Assembly: GCA_019636845.1 (NCBI GenBank)
Contig: JAHBWV010000001.1
Location: 496,001-560,000, forward strand
Direction of reading: 5' to 3'
DNA from: Phycisphaeraceae bacterium
Lineage (GTDB): Bacteria > Planctomycetota > Phycisphaerae > Phycisphaerales > UBA1924
DNA: 64,000 nt
Under the pieces are notes generated by a model. That model did not search any database and was not told the DNA's origin. It saw only the letters and a program-made list of their open reading frames with translations. This document shows positions 25,964 to 35,624 of this stretch, one piece after another; the first letter of the stretch is position 1; every line of letters starts with the position of its first letter. The translations under genes and the position numbers were made by a program.

Positions 25964-28900
25964 ATGAAGGGTTCCCGTCGCTCCCCTCGTCCGTACACGC
26001 GTCCCGCGGCCTCCCGTCGGAGCACAGACCGCGATGTGTCGCGTCTCTCCGGCATCGCCGGGCTCGCCTCGCTCGAACGGCTGGAGCCGCGTCAGCTCCT
26101 GTTCTCCATGACGATCACTCCCAGCGATCTGGTGAGTGGCGATATCGGCGAGGTCCGTGCCCAGTTCGGGTACACCATCCCGATCCTCCAGACCGGAGAA
26201 GAGCTGCAGATCAACCCGCCGGATGACTTCGACGAGGACTTCAACGACGAGCGCGGCGACGGCGTCGCGGTGCAACCCATCGCCAGCGGCACGATCTTCA
26301 ACGGCAGCGGCCTCCGCGTCACGCACAACGTCTCGGTAGGCGCTCGCTTCGCGGTACGCGAGCGTCTCGGCTACCTCGCGCAGGGACCCGGCCCCGCCTT
26401 CACCCAGCCCATCCAGGAGATCGCGCTCGAAGCCAACATGGTTGCGGGCGAGCAGTTCACGTACACCTTCCGTGGTCAGGGCACCAACACGACCAACATC
26501 GGCATCCAGTCGATGACGATGGAGGTCTACGGCGTCGGCAGCAACGTCGGCCTCGACTCGACCCGCATGCGTGTCGATCTCTTCTTCCGCGGGCAGGTCG
26601 TCGCCTCGTACACCGGTGCGCAGCTCCGCGCGTTGAACACGACCAACCCGGCGGTTCCCGGCATCGGCAGCTTCACGTTCACGACACAGAACAACGCCAC
26701 ACCCATTTTCGACTCTATCCGTTTCAATTCGACGGGTCCGGTCCTGTTCGCGATGGACAACGTGAATTACACGGTTCCCGCCGGCAACTTCTCCGACATC
26801 GTGTCGAGCAGGATCTTCGGTGCGGAGGTCGTCTTCAGCGGCCCCATCGGCTCGACCGTTCGGTTCCTCGACCTCTACGGACGCGACATCGTCCAGACGA
26901 TCCAACTCGGCGCGCCCCAGGGTCTTACGGTGCCACTTGTCGACTTGGATGATAATGGCATCCCGAACTTCAACGACGGCATCGGCCGCATCGAGCTCTC
27001 CGGGGGCGACGTCCGCACATCCCTCACCATCGTCGGATTCAGGATCCAGCAGAACGTGCCCCAGATCCTTGAGAACCGCCTCGGATACTTCAGCGAGTTC
27101 GAGGACGCGGGCTTCGGCTTCGTGCTTGCCGCGGATGGCGTTGTCGGCCTGCCGGAAGCACCCGGCTCGGTGATCATCGGCAGTCCCTGGGTCAGGCCTC
27201 TGAACAACTACAGCCCCGCCGGGCTGCCCCCGGGAGTTGGTTCCTTCGTCGATTCCGGCTTCACGAATCCGGAGCAGGGGATCTTCGTCACCGACGGCTC
27301 TTCGATGGGTTCCGTCGCGATCCACGGCGTTGTCTTCGGCTCCAGCCAGTTTACCGGCGCGCTGGACACGCTCGCGATCACGTACCCTCTCGGCACGTTC
27401 AGCGTGCAGGGCGATCTCGGTCGGTTCGTGGCCGCGACCGATGCCGGTCTCTGGGTGCCCGACCCCGGCGCGGATCTCTCCGGTTTCAACGACCTCGACC
27501 TGATCACGAAGACCAACGGGAGTCTGATTGTCGGGCGCACGCTCGGCGAGTTCACGGTTGCCGGGCGCTCGCTGATGGAGATCTCGGTGCTGGGCGATCT
27601 CTCGTCGCCACAGACACGCCCCATGATCGACTCGCTCCGGTATCGTGAACTCGAAGTCGTGCAGGGCATCCCCCTCCCGGCGACGGAGTTTGCATCGATC
27701 CGCGCGCATGTCAACCGCACCAGTGTCAACAGCATCACGGGCGGCACGGGACAGGCCTTGTTCTATGGCAACAGTTTCTACCGCAACGACACCATCATCG
27801 GTGCCGAGATCGTCAACCGCCAGGGCACGTCCGTCATCATCAGCGGCAACGTCGGCCTCATGGATCCGATCAACTCCAACGAGGACGCCGCGGACGTCTA
27901 CGGCTTCCTGGTTGACGGACAGAACGACGTTCGTGTCGAGATCTCGAACGTCACGGGCGAGTATGTCCGCATCGTCGATGTCGATGGACGAATGCTTGCC
28001 GCGAACTCGATCAGCACGCGCACATCGAAGCAGTCCGTCTTCACGTTCTCGCCCAACGCGCCGGGACTTTACTATCTCGTTGTGCTCAGCCCGGGGGTCG
28101 TTGACGGCAACGAAACCAGCGGTGTCGACTACGAAGTGACGCTCAGTGGGCTTGCCCCCGTGACCTTCGGCGGCCTCCGCACCGGCGGTTCACTCGGACA
28201 GGACAACGTTCGCAACGGTCTCGGCAACGACGTGAGCATCCAGGTGTTGAACGGCTCGCTCGGCGCGATCCGCGTCGGCACCGGCATCCGCACCTCCGAC
28301 GGCAACGATGCCGACCCCACCGGATACATCAACACTGATGTCGAAGACGTGCAGGCCCTGATGACCTGGGGAGGCGGCACCGTCTCGATCCAGGGCAATC
28401 TCTTCAACATCACCACGGGCTCCGATCTCAACATCGAGTTCGAGGGCCTCCGCCAGGACGTCATCAACGTCTTCATCGGGGGCGATTTCGGCAACCTCGT
28501 GACGGGCATCGCCACGGCGGCGGGCGCTGGCGCCAACGACGGACTCGAGGGCGACCTCGGCAACCTCAACATGACGGTTGGCGGTCGCGTCGGCTTCATC
28601 GATGTGCGCGGCTCGATCGGCGTCGATCGCGACTCCGGTCCCGCGTCCGTCACCGGCTCTCAGTTTGTCCTCCGGACTGGCGTCAACGGCGGCGACGGCT
28701 CCATCGGCATGATCCGCGTCGGAGGGCACATCTACGGGCCGTCCATCTCTGTTCGCACACCCGCCGGTTCCATCATCGGTGCCATCCTCGTCACGCAGGA
28801 TCTCGTCGAAGAGCCCAACACCAACTACGGCATCTGGGGCGGCTTTGGTGGCGGCTTCAGCTCCCTCAGCACAGGATTCGGTTCCGATGTCCGATTCGTT

Positions 28901-31900
28901 GATGCGCCTCAGGTTGCGGTCAACTCCGTCAACACCACCCTGCCGATCATCGGCGGACAGGTCCTTGAACTCGTCGATGACGGTGGCGCAAAGGTCTTCC
29001 TCAGCGTCGCGGGAGCACCAAACGGCGTCCCGGTCGGCCTCGTTCGATTCCTGCCCGTAGACGGCTCACAAGGCGTTGCGATCGCCGAGATCCAGGTCGA
29101 TCTCAGCGGCCCGGGCCAGCGGCTCGACATCCAGAGCGATGGGCGCTCGGGCACGCCCGTCTCGATCGGACGCATCACGCTCACCAACACCGTCGCGACC
29201 TCCAGCATCCGCATTGTCGGAACCGGCGAGATCGATATCTGGCGCGTTGTTCAGACCGGCGGCGCGGCGTTCGAGCGCATCATCAACGACACCCCGAACG
29301 GCGACATAGTCGCGATGGACGTGGTCGGGATCAGCTTCGTCGAGTTCGGCTCGGGTGACATCGGACGCACCGAGGTTGTTGAGTTCGGTCCCAAGCTCAT
29401 CGGACCCTTCCTCGGCCTCGCTTCAGGTCTCAACCAGACCGTCGGTGGGCCGCTCGGCATCGTCCGCGAGACCATGGCGGTTGACTGGAGCGGCGCGATC
29501 TTCCGCCCGACCCAGAACGCCAGCAACGCCGCGGGTGCCGCGTTCCTCGACGACGTCGGCTCGCCCTTCGACGGCTATCTCAACGGCATCGTCGTGCGCG
29601 ACGGCATCGTCACCGAGATCCGCACCAACGGCGCGGTCGGCGACGTGATCCTCCAGGGAACAAACTCTGAACTCGTCCGACTCGCGGCGAACGTCGACGG
29701 CATCACGCCGATCGGCCGCTTCGAGGGCATCGTCGGAACAGTCTTCGCGAACATCATCTCCCGCGTCGAGATCGGCGACGGGCTCCTCCAGCGGGCCGAT
29801 TCGCCCCTCTCGACGACCGGCATCTTCGCCACCAACGAGGTCCGCACCGTCATCGGCAACCGCATCGCCGGCTCGATCATCTCCAGCACGATCACGGCAT
29901 CCAACCAGACCGCGGGCGAGGTGGGCGAGGTCAACGGCATCTCACTTGTTGAGCTCACCAACGGCGGCAGGATCATCGACGCCTATATCTCTGTCTCGAA
30001 CATGGACAACTTCTGGACCTCGATCCTCTACGGCGCTGACAACGTCGCCAGAGGACAGGCCCAGGACATCCTCACACGCAACGCCGATATCTTCCGGACT
30101 GAGATGTTCTTCGGCGATCTCAACCGTCTCCAGGTTCTCGGCGGCGTGTTCGACGCTGTCTTCATCCAGGCAAACGGCAACGTCAACCTCATCACCGCAG
30201 ACGAGTACCGCAACTCGACGCTCACCGGCACCGCGCTCGAGCTCTTCCCGAACGCGGTCATCGTTGACGGCAACCTCAACGAGTTCCGCGTCAACGGGAG
30301 CACGACCAGCACCACGACCCTGCTCGGCACGGTGAAAGACATCACGATCGATGTCGTGGGCAATCTGAATCTCTACTCCGCATCCGACACCGTCCGCGTC
30401 ATCCTCGACGTCGATGGCATCGTGCGGAACTTCCAGACCGCGCGCATGCGGGCAAGCAACATCAACGCCGGTGAACTCACCCGCCTCGCCGCGACCGAGA
30501 CGATCGTCTCATCCAGCATCGCCATCTCGGGTCCGATCGCCTCGCTCACCGCGGGCGACAGCATCATCAACACGGCGATCAGCGTCACCGGTCCCCGCGG
30601 CCGGATGGACCTGGTCTCGGCTGTCAACCTCATCTCGGGCCAGATCTCCTCCGCCGGGCCGGTCGGCACGATCACCACGACCGTCGGCGACATCAAGGCC
30701 CGCATCACCACCATCACCCCGTTCGGGAGCATCGCGCTCCTGAGCGCGGGACGCGACCTCGACATCACCGGCGATGTCAGCGCGGGCGTGACCACCGTCA
30801 TCGCAGGACGCCACATCGGAAACATCTCCAAGCCCGGCGTCATCCTTATCCGAGGAAACCTCGGCAACGCCACCGCTGGGGGCACGCTCTACAACGACAT
30901 CCGCGTCGGACAGAGCATCACCGGCACGGTCACCACGGGCGCGGTCTCCGCCAAGCCCGGCTCGAACCTTGTCGGGAACGGCTCCATCATCGCCTTCGGA
31001 CGCATCAACTCCATCGTCGCAAACGGCGATTTCGCGGGCAGCATCGTCTCCTGGTCGGGCGGCATCGGCACCGTCACCATCAACAACGGCTCGTTCTACA
31101 AGGGACGCACGATCGCTTCGTACGACGGCAGCATCGACTCGCTTGTGATCAACAGCGGCCACCTCCTCGGCAATGTTCACGCCGACTGGAACATCACCTC
31201 GCTGCGCGTCGTCGCCAGCGCGGACGGGATCTTCGGCGATGTCGGCATCAACCCCGCCAACTCCGCCTTCCGCAGCTACGACGCGCGCCGCAACGAGCTG
31301 CCCCCGGGCGTCGCCGCAACAACCGGCGTCGACGGGCCGCGCATCACGGCAGGACACAACATCGTCTCCTTCCAGGTCACCAACGGCTCCATCTTCGAGG
31401 CCTTCATTCACGCGGGCAGGTCGATCCTCGCCATGCAGGTCAATGGCGGTGTCGCCAACAACGGCGGCACCACCCAGCGAGCCACCGTCATCGCCGCGGG
31501 AGACCAGATCGGCAACATCACCTTCACGGGCGGCGTCAACCGCGCCTTCTTCGGCGCGGGCTTCGTCTCCTTCGGTGCCGACAATCTCCCCGGAGGCACG
31601 GGCGCAAACGCCGACACCGTCAGGTCCGGCACGATCAACGGCATCATCACGGGCGCGCTCGACACCGTCGACTTCGTCGCGGGCGTGGATGCCGGGGCCG
31701 ATGGGCTCTACATCGGCGGCGACGACCGCACGGCCGTCGGACTCTCCAGCGCGGGCAACATCAGCGTCTCCGGCACCGTCACCAACGCCCGGCTCACGGC
31801 GGACTCGCTCGCCGGCGGCATCGACGGCCGCATCTTCCGTGCGAGCACCGTTCGCCCGACCACCGATCCGGACATCCTCGCACCGGGCGAGGCGCAGCCC

Positions 31901-34900
31901 GGCGTCGTGGTCCCGGCCTCGGGCCTCACGGTCAACATCGGCGGCGTCTCCACACGCATCTCGTTCAGTGGTCCGGGCTCGGTCCGTTGGGACGCCCCGA
32001 CACGCACCATCACCTTCTCCGGCACGACAGCGGCCACGACTCTCCGCGTTGACCCCGCGGGCGGCGGATCCGTTTCCAACCTGAACATCGTCGGGCGCGA
32101 CGACATCAGCATCGGCTCGATCGTCGTCACCGGCTCCCTCACCGGCAACAGCAACATCAAGGTCGACGGCAACGCCGGCGTCATCAACGTTGCAACCTTC
32201 AACAGCACGGGACGCATCATCGTCGGCGGCACGCTCTCGTCTCTGATTTCCGGCGACTTCTTCGGTGGCCACGTCGAGGCCCGCACCATCACCGCAACCA
32301 ACATCTCCGGCTTCTTCGGCAACACCTCGCCGGGCATCGTCGGAGAGGCCTCGATCATCGCGCTCGACATCGGCACCGTGAACGTCGGCAAGACCTTCCT
32401 CGGCCTGCTCTCGTCCGATCGTTCCATCACGTCCATCGTGATCGGCGGCTCCATCAATGTCGGGTTCGTCCGCGCCGGCGACACGATCGGATCGCTCACC
32501 GCGGCATCCCTCAGCCGCGCGTGGATTTCCGCTCGCGACGCCATCAACTCGGTCACCATCGCCGGCGACATGTTCGACTCCTCGATCATGTCCGGCATCG
32601 ATCTCGGTGCCGACGGACGCTTCGGGGGCACGGGTGTCAACGCCGATCTCATCACCACCGGGCGCATCGGTACCGTCACAATCGGCGGCAACTTCGCAGA
32701 GTCCGACATCGTCGCCGGCATCTATCGCGGCAACGACGGCTACTTCGGCAACAGCGACGATCTGGTCGCCGAGGGACGCTCAACCATCGGCTCGATCACC
32801 ATCGGCGGCTCTCAGGTCGGTTCCAACGTCAACTCCGAGTCCTACACCATCTCCTCGACCGGCACCATCGGCACCGTCCGCATCGCGGGCCAGAACGCCC
32901 GCAACCAGGGCAACTTCAGGTTCGGGCCCATCACGCTCAACCCAGAGCCCATCCAGGTCACCGATCTCCGCGTCGACGAGGCATCCCGCGTCTACTCCGC
33001 GAACCTCACGTTCAACATGCCGCTTGACGTCTCGACACTCTCCCGCGCACTCTCGGTCTCCGAAGTCCGCGGCACGGGCAGCGTTACGATCCGTCTGATC
33101 GAGGGCCTCGACTACACCCTCACATACAACCCGTCCACGCGCGTCGCGAAGGTCACCTTCGCTCGTTCCGTGACGGAACGCAACCTGCCGCAGATCGTCG
33201 GGGTGCCCGGCCCGGGTGCGTATCGGTTCGAGATCGATCAGAGCATCCTCCGCGCATCGCTCGTGAATGCTCGTCTCGACGGCGACGGCAACGGCTTTGC
33301 TACGACCGGAGACAACTACTCCGAGGACGATTTCGTCGGCGATGCCGGCGACAAGCTCACGCCTCAGAGGTCAACGATCACCAACACCTTCGGCAACTCG
33401 ATCCTCGACATCGATTTCTACGGCCCGTTCAATCTCGACATCGTCATGGACAACAACCGCGCGTCGGATGGCCTTGCCGACGCGAATCGCAAGTTCACGA
33501 TCCGCGGCTCCATCGGCGACCATCCCGATACCAACATCAACTTCTTCAAGCCCGCTGGCGATGTCGATCTCTACCGCGTCTCGCTCCAGGCAGGACAGAT
33601 CCTCCGCCTGGGCCAGATGCAGGGCTCCGCGCTGCTCGCTGGCCGAACGATCGTTGATCCCAACGGTGCCATCCTCGGCGAGGGACAGACATCTGCCGCA
33701 CTCCTCTCCCTGCCCGTCAACGGCCTGACGGAGTTCGACTTCGTCGGCGAGTTTGCGTATCTCGTGAAGCAGACCGGCGTCTACGTCATCGCCATCGGCA
33801 ACACGACTGCTTTCTCGAACGCCACGGTTCCCAACATCGACTCGATCCCAGGCGCTGTCGGCACCTATCGATTCGACATCGAGATCTTCGACGACGGAGA
33901 CTCCGGCTTCAACGCCTCGACCAACGCCGGCGACGGCAACGCGCTGGTCTATGCGCCGTCCGCTCTCGACTTTGCAGGTCCGGACCGCGTCTTCGGCACC
34001 GCAGACGATCTGACCACCCGCATCATCGGCTCCTACACCTTTGTGTACAACGCCGGACCCGACGGCATCAAGGGCACCGCAGACGACTTCGTCCTCGGCA
34101 CAAGCCCCGACGGCATCACCTCGAACTTCACCACCGACGTCATCAACGGCGTCAACACCGCCGTCCGAACCGTCACCATCTCTTCCGCGATCGGTCCCAC
34201 CGGACACAGCGGCGTTCCCAGCGACGTCTGGGCCGATGTTGACATCTACCACCTCAACAACCGCCAGGCCATCGCCCCCGGAACCCGACTCAAGATCACT
34301 GTCAAACTCTCAGACCTCGGCGCAGACCTCGGGTCCAGAAACCAGCGCTCCATCTCCGACATCTTCCTTCTCTCCACATTCTTCGACTACCGCGGCTTCG
34401 TCCAGTTCGGCGTCTTCGACACCACCAACTCCGTCGGCATCGACGACGGCGTGCTCCTCTTCTCACCCACCGACTTCACGGGGCGTGAGGGACGCACAGG
34501 CGTCATCGCCGACAACGGCACCAACTCCTACGGCTTCGACGCCAACGGCGACTTCTACATCGACTTCGTCACGCCCGGCGCGCTCGGATCCGACGGAACC
34601 GTCCCCGCCAAGTACGCCGTCTATCTCCAGGGTGCCTTCAACACCGACTACCAGATCGAGATCGTCCAGTTCGGCGGAACAGTCGCCGCGGCACCTCGTC
34701 TTGTGCAGAACATCCTTCTCGAAACCAGGGGCGGCTCCGTCAACTGGCTCGAAGCGGGCGGCCTGACCACGACGCTCACCGGCTTCGATTCCCGCGTGCT
34801 CGGCTACGCGGGCAACGTCGCAGACGGTCGCACGGTCGACAAGTTCCTCCTCGACTCCATCATCTCGCAGCTCACCGGCGCGTACGCCGCGGCGGGTGTC

Positions 34901-35425
34901 GATATCCGCATCTCGGCCAATCCCGCCGACTTCGAGTTCCAGGACTTCTCGACCGTCTTCCTCACGAGCGACTTCGACAGTCTCAACTTCGTGAACAGCG
35001 GCTTCTCCTTCTTCGGCATCGGCACCATCACCAACCAGCCCTTCGGGTACAGCCAGCGTTCCGACGCGTTGAACATCAGTGCCCGCGACGAGTCGGTCGT
35101 CTTCATCCCCTCTGCCAGTTCGCTTGGCTACACCCAGAGTCAGGCCGAGCTCGAGCAGCTCAGCCAGTCCCTCACCGCCGCCGTCGGACGGCGCGTCGGC
35201 GAGATGCTCGGCCTCCGCATCTCCAACAACTTCACGACGACGGCCGATGCCGACATCATGGCCTCCAACAGCGTCCAGAACATCCCGGGTCTGGCCCAGC
35301 CCTATCGCTACTCCAACGCCAACCGCCTGCTCTCCAGCAGCATCGACCCCATCGACAACACCAACTTCTTCCTCGGCCGCCAGCGGGCCGTCTCACTCCT
35401 CGACCGCATCCTGGCGTCGAACTGA
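25964..35425 (+). CDS. Giant exported surface protein with LEPR-type N-terminus
   Basis: 3153 residues. The ATG with AGGAG six bases upstream was chosen over one 60 bases earlier. Residues 1-45 hold an Arg/Ser-rich leader and LEPRQLLFS, the planctomycete N-terminal export signature. Residues 60-2450 are mostly short beta repeats ('GNI..I.I.GSI..S.I.AG'), as in beta-helix adhesins, with a PPC-like domain near 625-730. A second PPC-like segment (DVDLYRVSLQAGQILRLG) lies near 2525. At least five D-x-G-x-D-type, possibly calcium-binding motifs occur (about 1906, 2212, 2253, 2671, 2697). The last 220 residues resemble a metzincin domain that has lost its zinc ligands. A surface adhesin or matrix protein is the likely role. 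Confidence 0.85.
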   Translation: MKGSRRSPRPYTRPAASRRSTDRDVSRLSGIAGLASLERLEPRQLLFSMTITPSDLVSGDIGEVRAQFGYTIPILQTGEELQINPPDDFDEDFNDERGDGVAVQPIASGTIFNGSGLRVTHNVSVGARFAVRERLGYLAQGPGPAFTQPIQEIALEANMVAGEQFTYTFRGQGTNTTNIGIQSMTMEVYGVGSNVGLDSTRMRVDLFFRGQVVASYTGAQLRALNTTNPAVPGIGSFTFTTQNNATPIFDSIRFNSTGPVLFAMDNVNYTVPAGNFSDIVSSRIFGAEVVFSGPIGSTVRFLDLYGRDIVQTIQLGAPQGLTVPLVDLDDNGIPNFNDGIGRIELSGGDVRTSLTIVGFRIQQNVPQILENRLGYFSEFEDAGFGFVLAADGVVGLPEAPGSVIIGSPWVRPLNNYSPAGLPPGVGSFVDSGFTNPEQGIFVTDGSSMGSVAIHGVVFGSSQFTGALDTLAITYPLGTFSVQGDLGRFVAATDAGLWVPDPGADLSGFNDLDLITKTNGSLIVGRTLGEFTVAGRSLMEISVLGDLSSPQTRPMIDSLRYRELEVVQGIPLPATEFASIRAHVNRTSVNSITGGTGQALFYGNSFYRNDTIIGAEIVNRQGTSVIISGNVGLMDPINSNEDAADVYGFLVDGQNDVRVEISNVTGEYVRIVDVDGRMLAANSISTRTSKQSVFTFSPNAPGLYYLVVLSPGVVDGNETSGVDYEVTLSGLAPVTFGGLRTGGSLGQDNVRNGLGNDVSIQVLNGSLGAIRVGTGIRTSDGNDADPTGYINTDVEDVQALMTWGGGTVSIQGNLFNITTGSDLNIEFEGLRQDVINVFIGGDFGNLVTGIATAAGAGANDGLEGDLGNLNMTVGGRVGFIDVRGSIGVDRDSGPASVTGSQFVLRTGVNGGDGSIGMIRVGGHIYGPSISVRTPAGSIIGAILVTQDLVEEPNTNYGIWGGFGGGFSSLSTGFGSDVRFVDAPQVAVNSVNTTLPIIGGQVLELVDDGGAKVFLSVAGAPNGVPVGLVRFLPVDGSQGVAIAEIQVDLSGPGQRLDIQSDGRSGTPVSIGRITLTNTVATSSIRIVGTGEIDIWRVVQTGGAAFERIINDTPNGDIVAMDVVGISFVEFGSGDIGRTEVVEFGPKLIGPFLGLASGLNQTVGGPLGIVRETMAVDWSGAIFRPTQNASNAAGAAFLDDVGSPFDGYLNGIVVRDGIVTEIRTNGAVGDVILQGTNSELVRLAANVDGITPIGRFEGIVGTVFANIISRVEIGDGLLQRADSPLSTTGIFATNEVRTVIGNRIAGSIISSTITASNQTAGEVGEVNGISLVELTNGGRIIDAYISVSNMDNFWTSILYGADNVARGQAQDILTRNADIFRTEMFFGDLNRLQVLGGVFDAVFIQANGNVNLITADEYRNSTLTGTALELFPNAVIVDGNLNEFRVNGSTTSTTTLLGTVKDITIDVVGNLNLYSASDTVRVILDVDGIVRNFQTARMRASNINAGELTRLAATETIVSSSIAISGPIASLTAGDSIINTAISVTGPRGRMDLVSAVNLISGQISSAGPVGTITTTVGDIKARITTITPFGSIALLSAGRDLDITGDVSAGVTTVIAGRHIGNISKPGVILIRGNLGNATAGGTLYNDIRVGQSITGTVTTGAVSAKPGSNLVGNGSIIAFGRINSIVANGDFAGSIVSWSGGIGTVTINNGSFYKGRTIASYDGSIDSLVINSGHLLGNVHADWNITSLRVVASADGIFGDVGINPANSAFRSYDARRNELPPGVAATTGVDGPRITAGHNIVSFQVTNGSIFEAFIHAGRSILAMQVNGGVANNGGTTQRATVIAAGDQIGNITFTGGVNRAFFGAGFVSFGADNLPGGTGANADTVRSGTINGIITGALDTVDFVAGVDAGADGLYIGGDDRTAVGLSSAGNISVSGTVTNARLTADSLAGGIDGRIFRASTVRPTTDPDILAPGEAQPGVVVPASGLTVNIGGVSTRISFSGPGSVRWDAPTRTITFSGTTAATTLRVDPAGGGSVSNLNIVGRDDISIGSIVVTGSLTGNSNIKVDGNAGVINVATFNSTGRIIVGGTLSSLISGDFFGGHVEARTITATNISGFFGNTSPGIVGEASIIALDIGTVNVGKTFLGLLSSDRSITSIVIGGSINVGFVRAGDTIGSLTAASLSRAWISARDAINSVTIAGDMFDSSIMSGIDLGADGRFGGTGVNADLITTGRIGTVTIGGNFAESDIVAGIYRGNDGYFGNSDDLVAEGRSTIGSITIGGSQVGSNVNSESYTISSTGTIGTVRIAGQNARNQGNFRFGPITLNPEPIQVTDLRVDEASRVYSANLTFNMPLDVSTLSRALSVSEVRGTGSVTIRLIEGLDYTLTYNPSTRVAKVTFARSVTERNLPQIVGVPGPGAYRFEIDQSILRASLVNARLDGDGNGFATTGDNYSEDDFVGDAGDKLTPQRSTITNTFGNSILDIDFYGPFNLDIVMDNNRASDGLADANRKFTIRGSIGDHPDTNINFFKPAGDVDLYRVSLQAGQILRLGQMQGSALLAGRTIVDPNGAILGEGQTSAALLSLPVNGLTEFDFVGEFAYLVKQTGVYVIAIGNTTAFSNATVPNIDSIPGAVGTYRFDIEIFDDGDSGFNASTNAGDGNALVYAPSALDFAGPDRVFGTADDLTTRIIGSYTFVYNAGPDGIKGTADDFVLGTSPDGITSNFTTDVINGVNTAVRTVTISSAIGPTGHSGVPSDVWADVDIYHLNNRQAIAPGTRLKITVKLSDLGADLGSRNQRSISDIFLLSTFFDYRGFVQFGVFDTTNSVGIDDGVLLFSPTDFTGREGRTGVIADNGTNSYGFDANGDFYIDFVTPGALGSDGTVPAKYAVYLQGAFNTDYQIEIVQFGGTVAAAPRLVQNILLETRGGSVNWLEAGGLTTTLTGFDSRVLGYAGNVADGRTVDKFLLDSIISQLTGAYAAAGVDIRISANPADFEFQDFSTVFLTSDFDSLNFVNSGFSFFGIGTITNQPFGYSQRSDALNISARDESVVFIPSASSLGYTQSQAELEQLSQSLTAAVGRRVGEMLGLRISNNFTTTADADIMASNSVQNIPGLAQPYRYSNANRLLSSSIDPIDNTNFFLGRQRAVSLLDRILASN

Positions 35426-35479
35426 TTCGCCCCCCACACCGTGCTCGGGCGGCGTACGTCCGAGCGCGGACCCCCTGCG

Positions 35480-35519
35480 GACCCGCGTCCTGCTTACCCA
35501 GGGCGCGGGTCATTTCTTT
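35480..35519 (+). terminator. Rho-independent terminator of the giant gene
   Basis: A 13-bp stem (GACCCGCGTCCTG with CAGGGCGCGGGTC, one G-U pair) closes a 6-base loop and is followed by ATTTCTTT. It lies 55 bases after the stop codon. Confidence 0.85.
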
Positions 35520-35624
35520 GGGACAACGCTTGCCCGAGCCGTGCGCATCAGACCCAGTGCTTGAATGTGACGTCCACGACGAAGACACACACAGACGCCT
35601 GTCAACCATTCGACTTCATTGCAG

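Noticed and set aside
30509..32272. 587-codon minus-strand open frame inside the giant gene
   Set aside because: Asp/Ala/Gly-rich shadow of the repetitive C-ending codons of the plus-strand gene.
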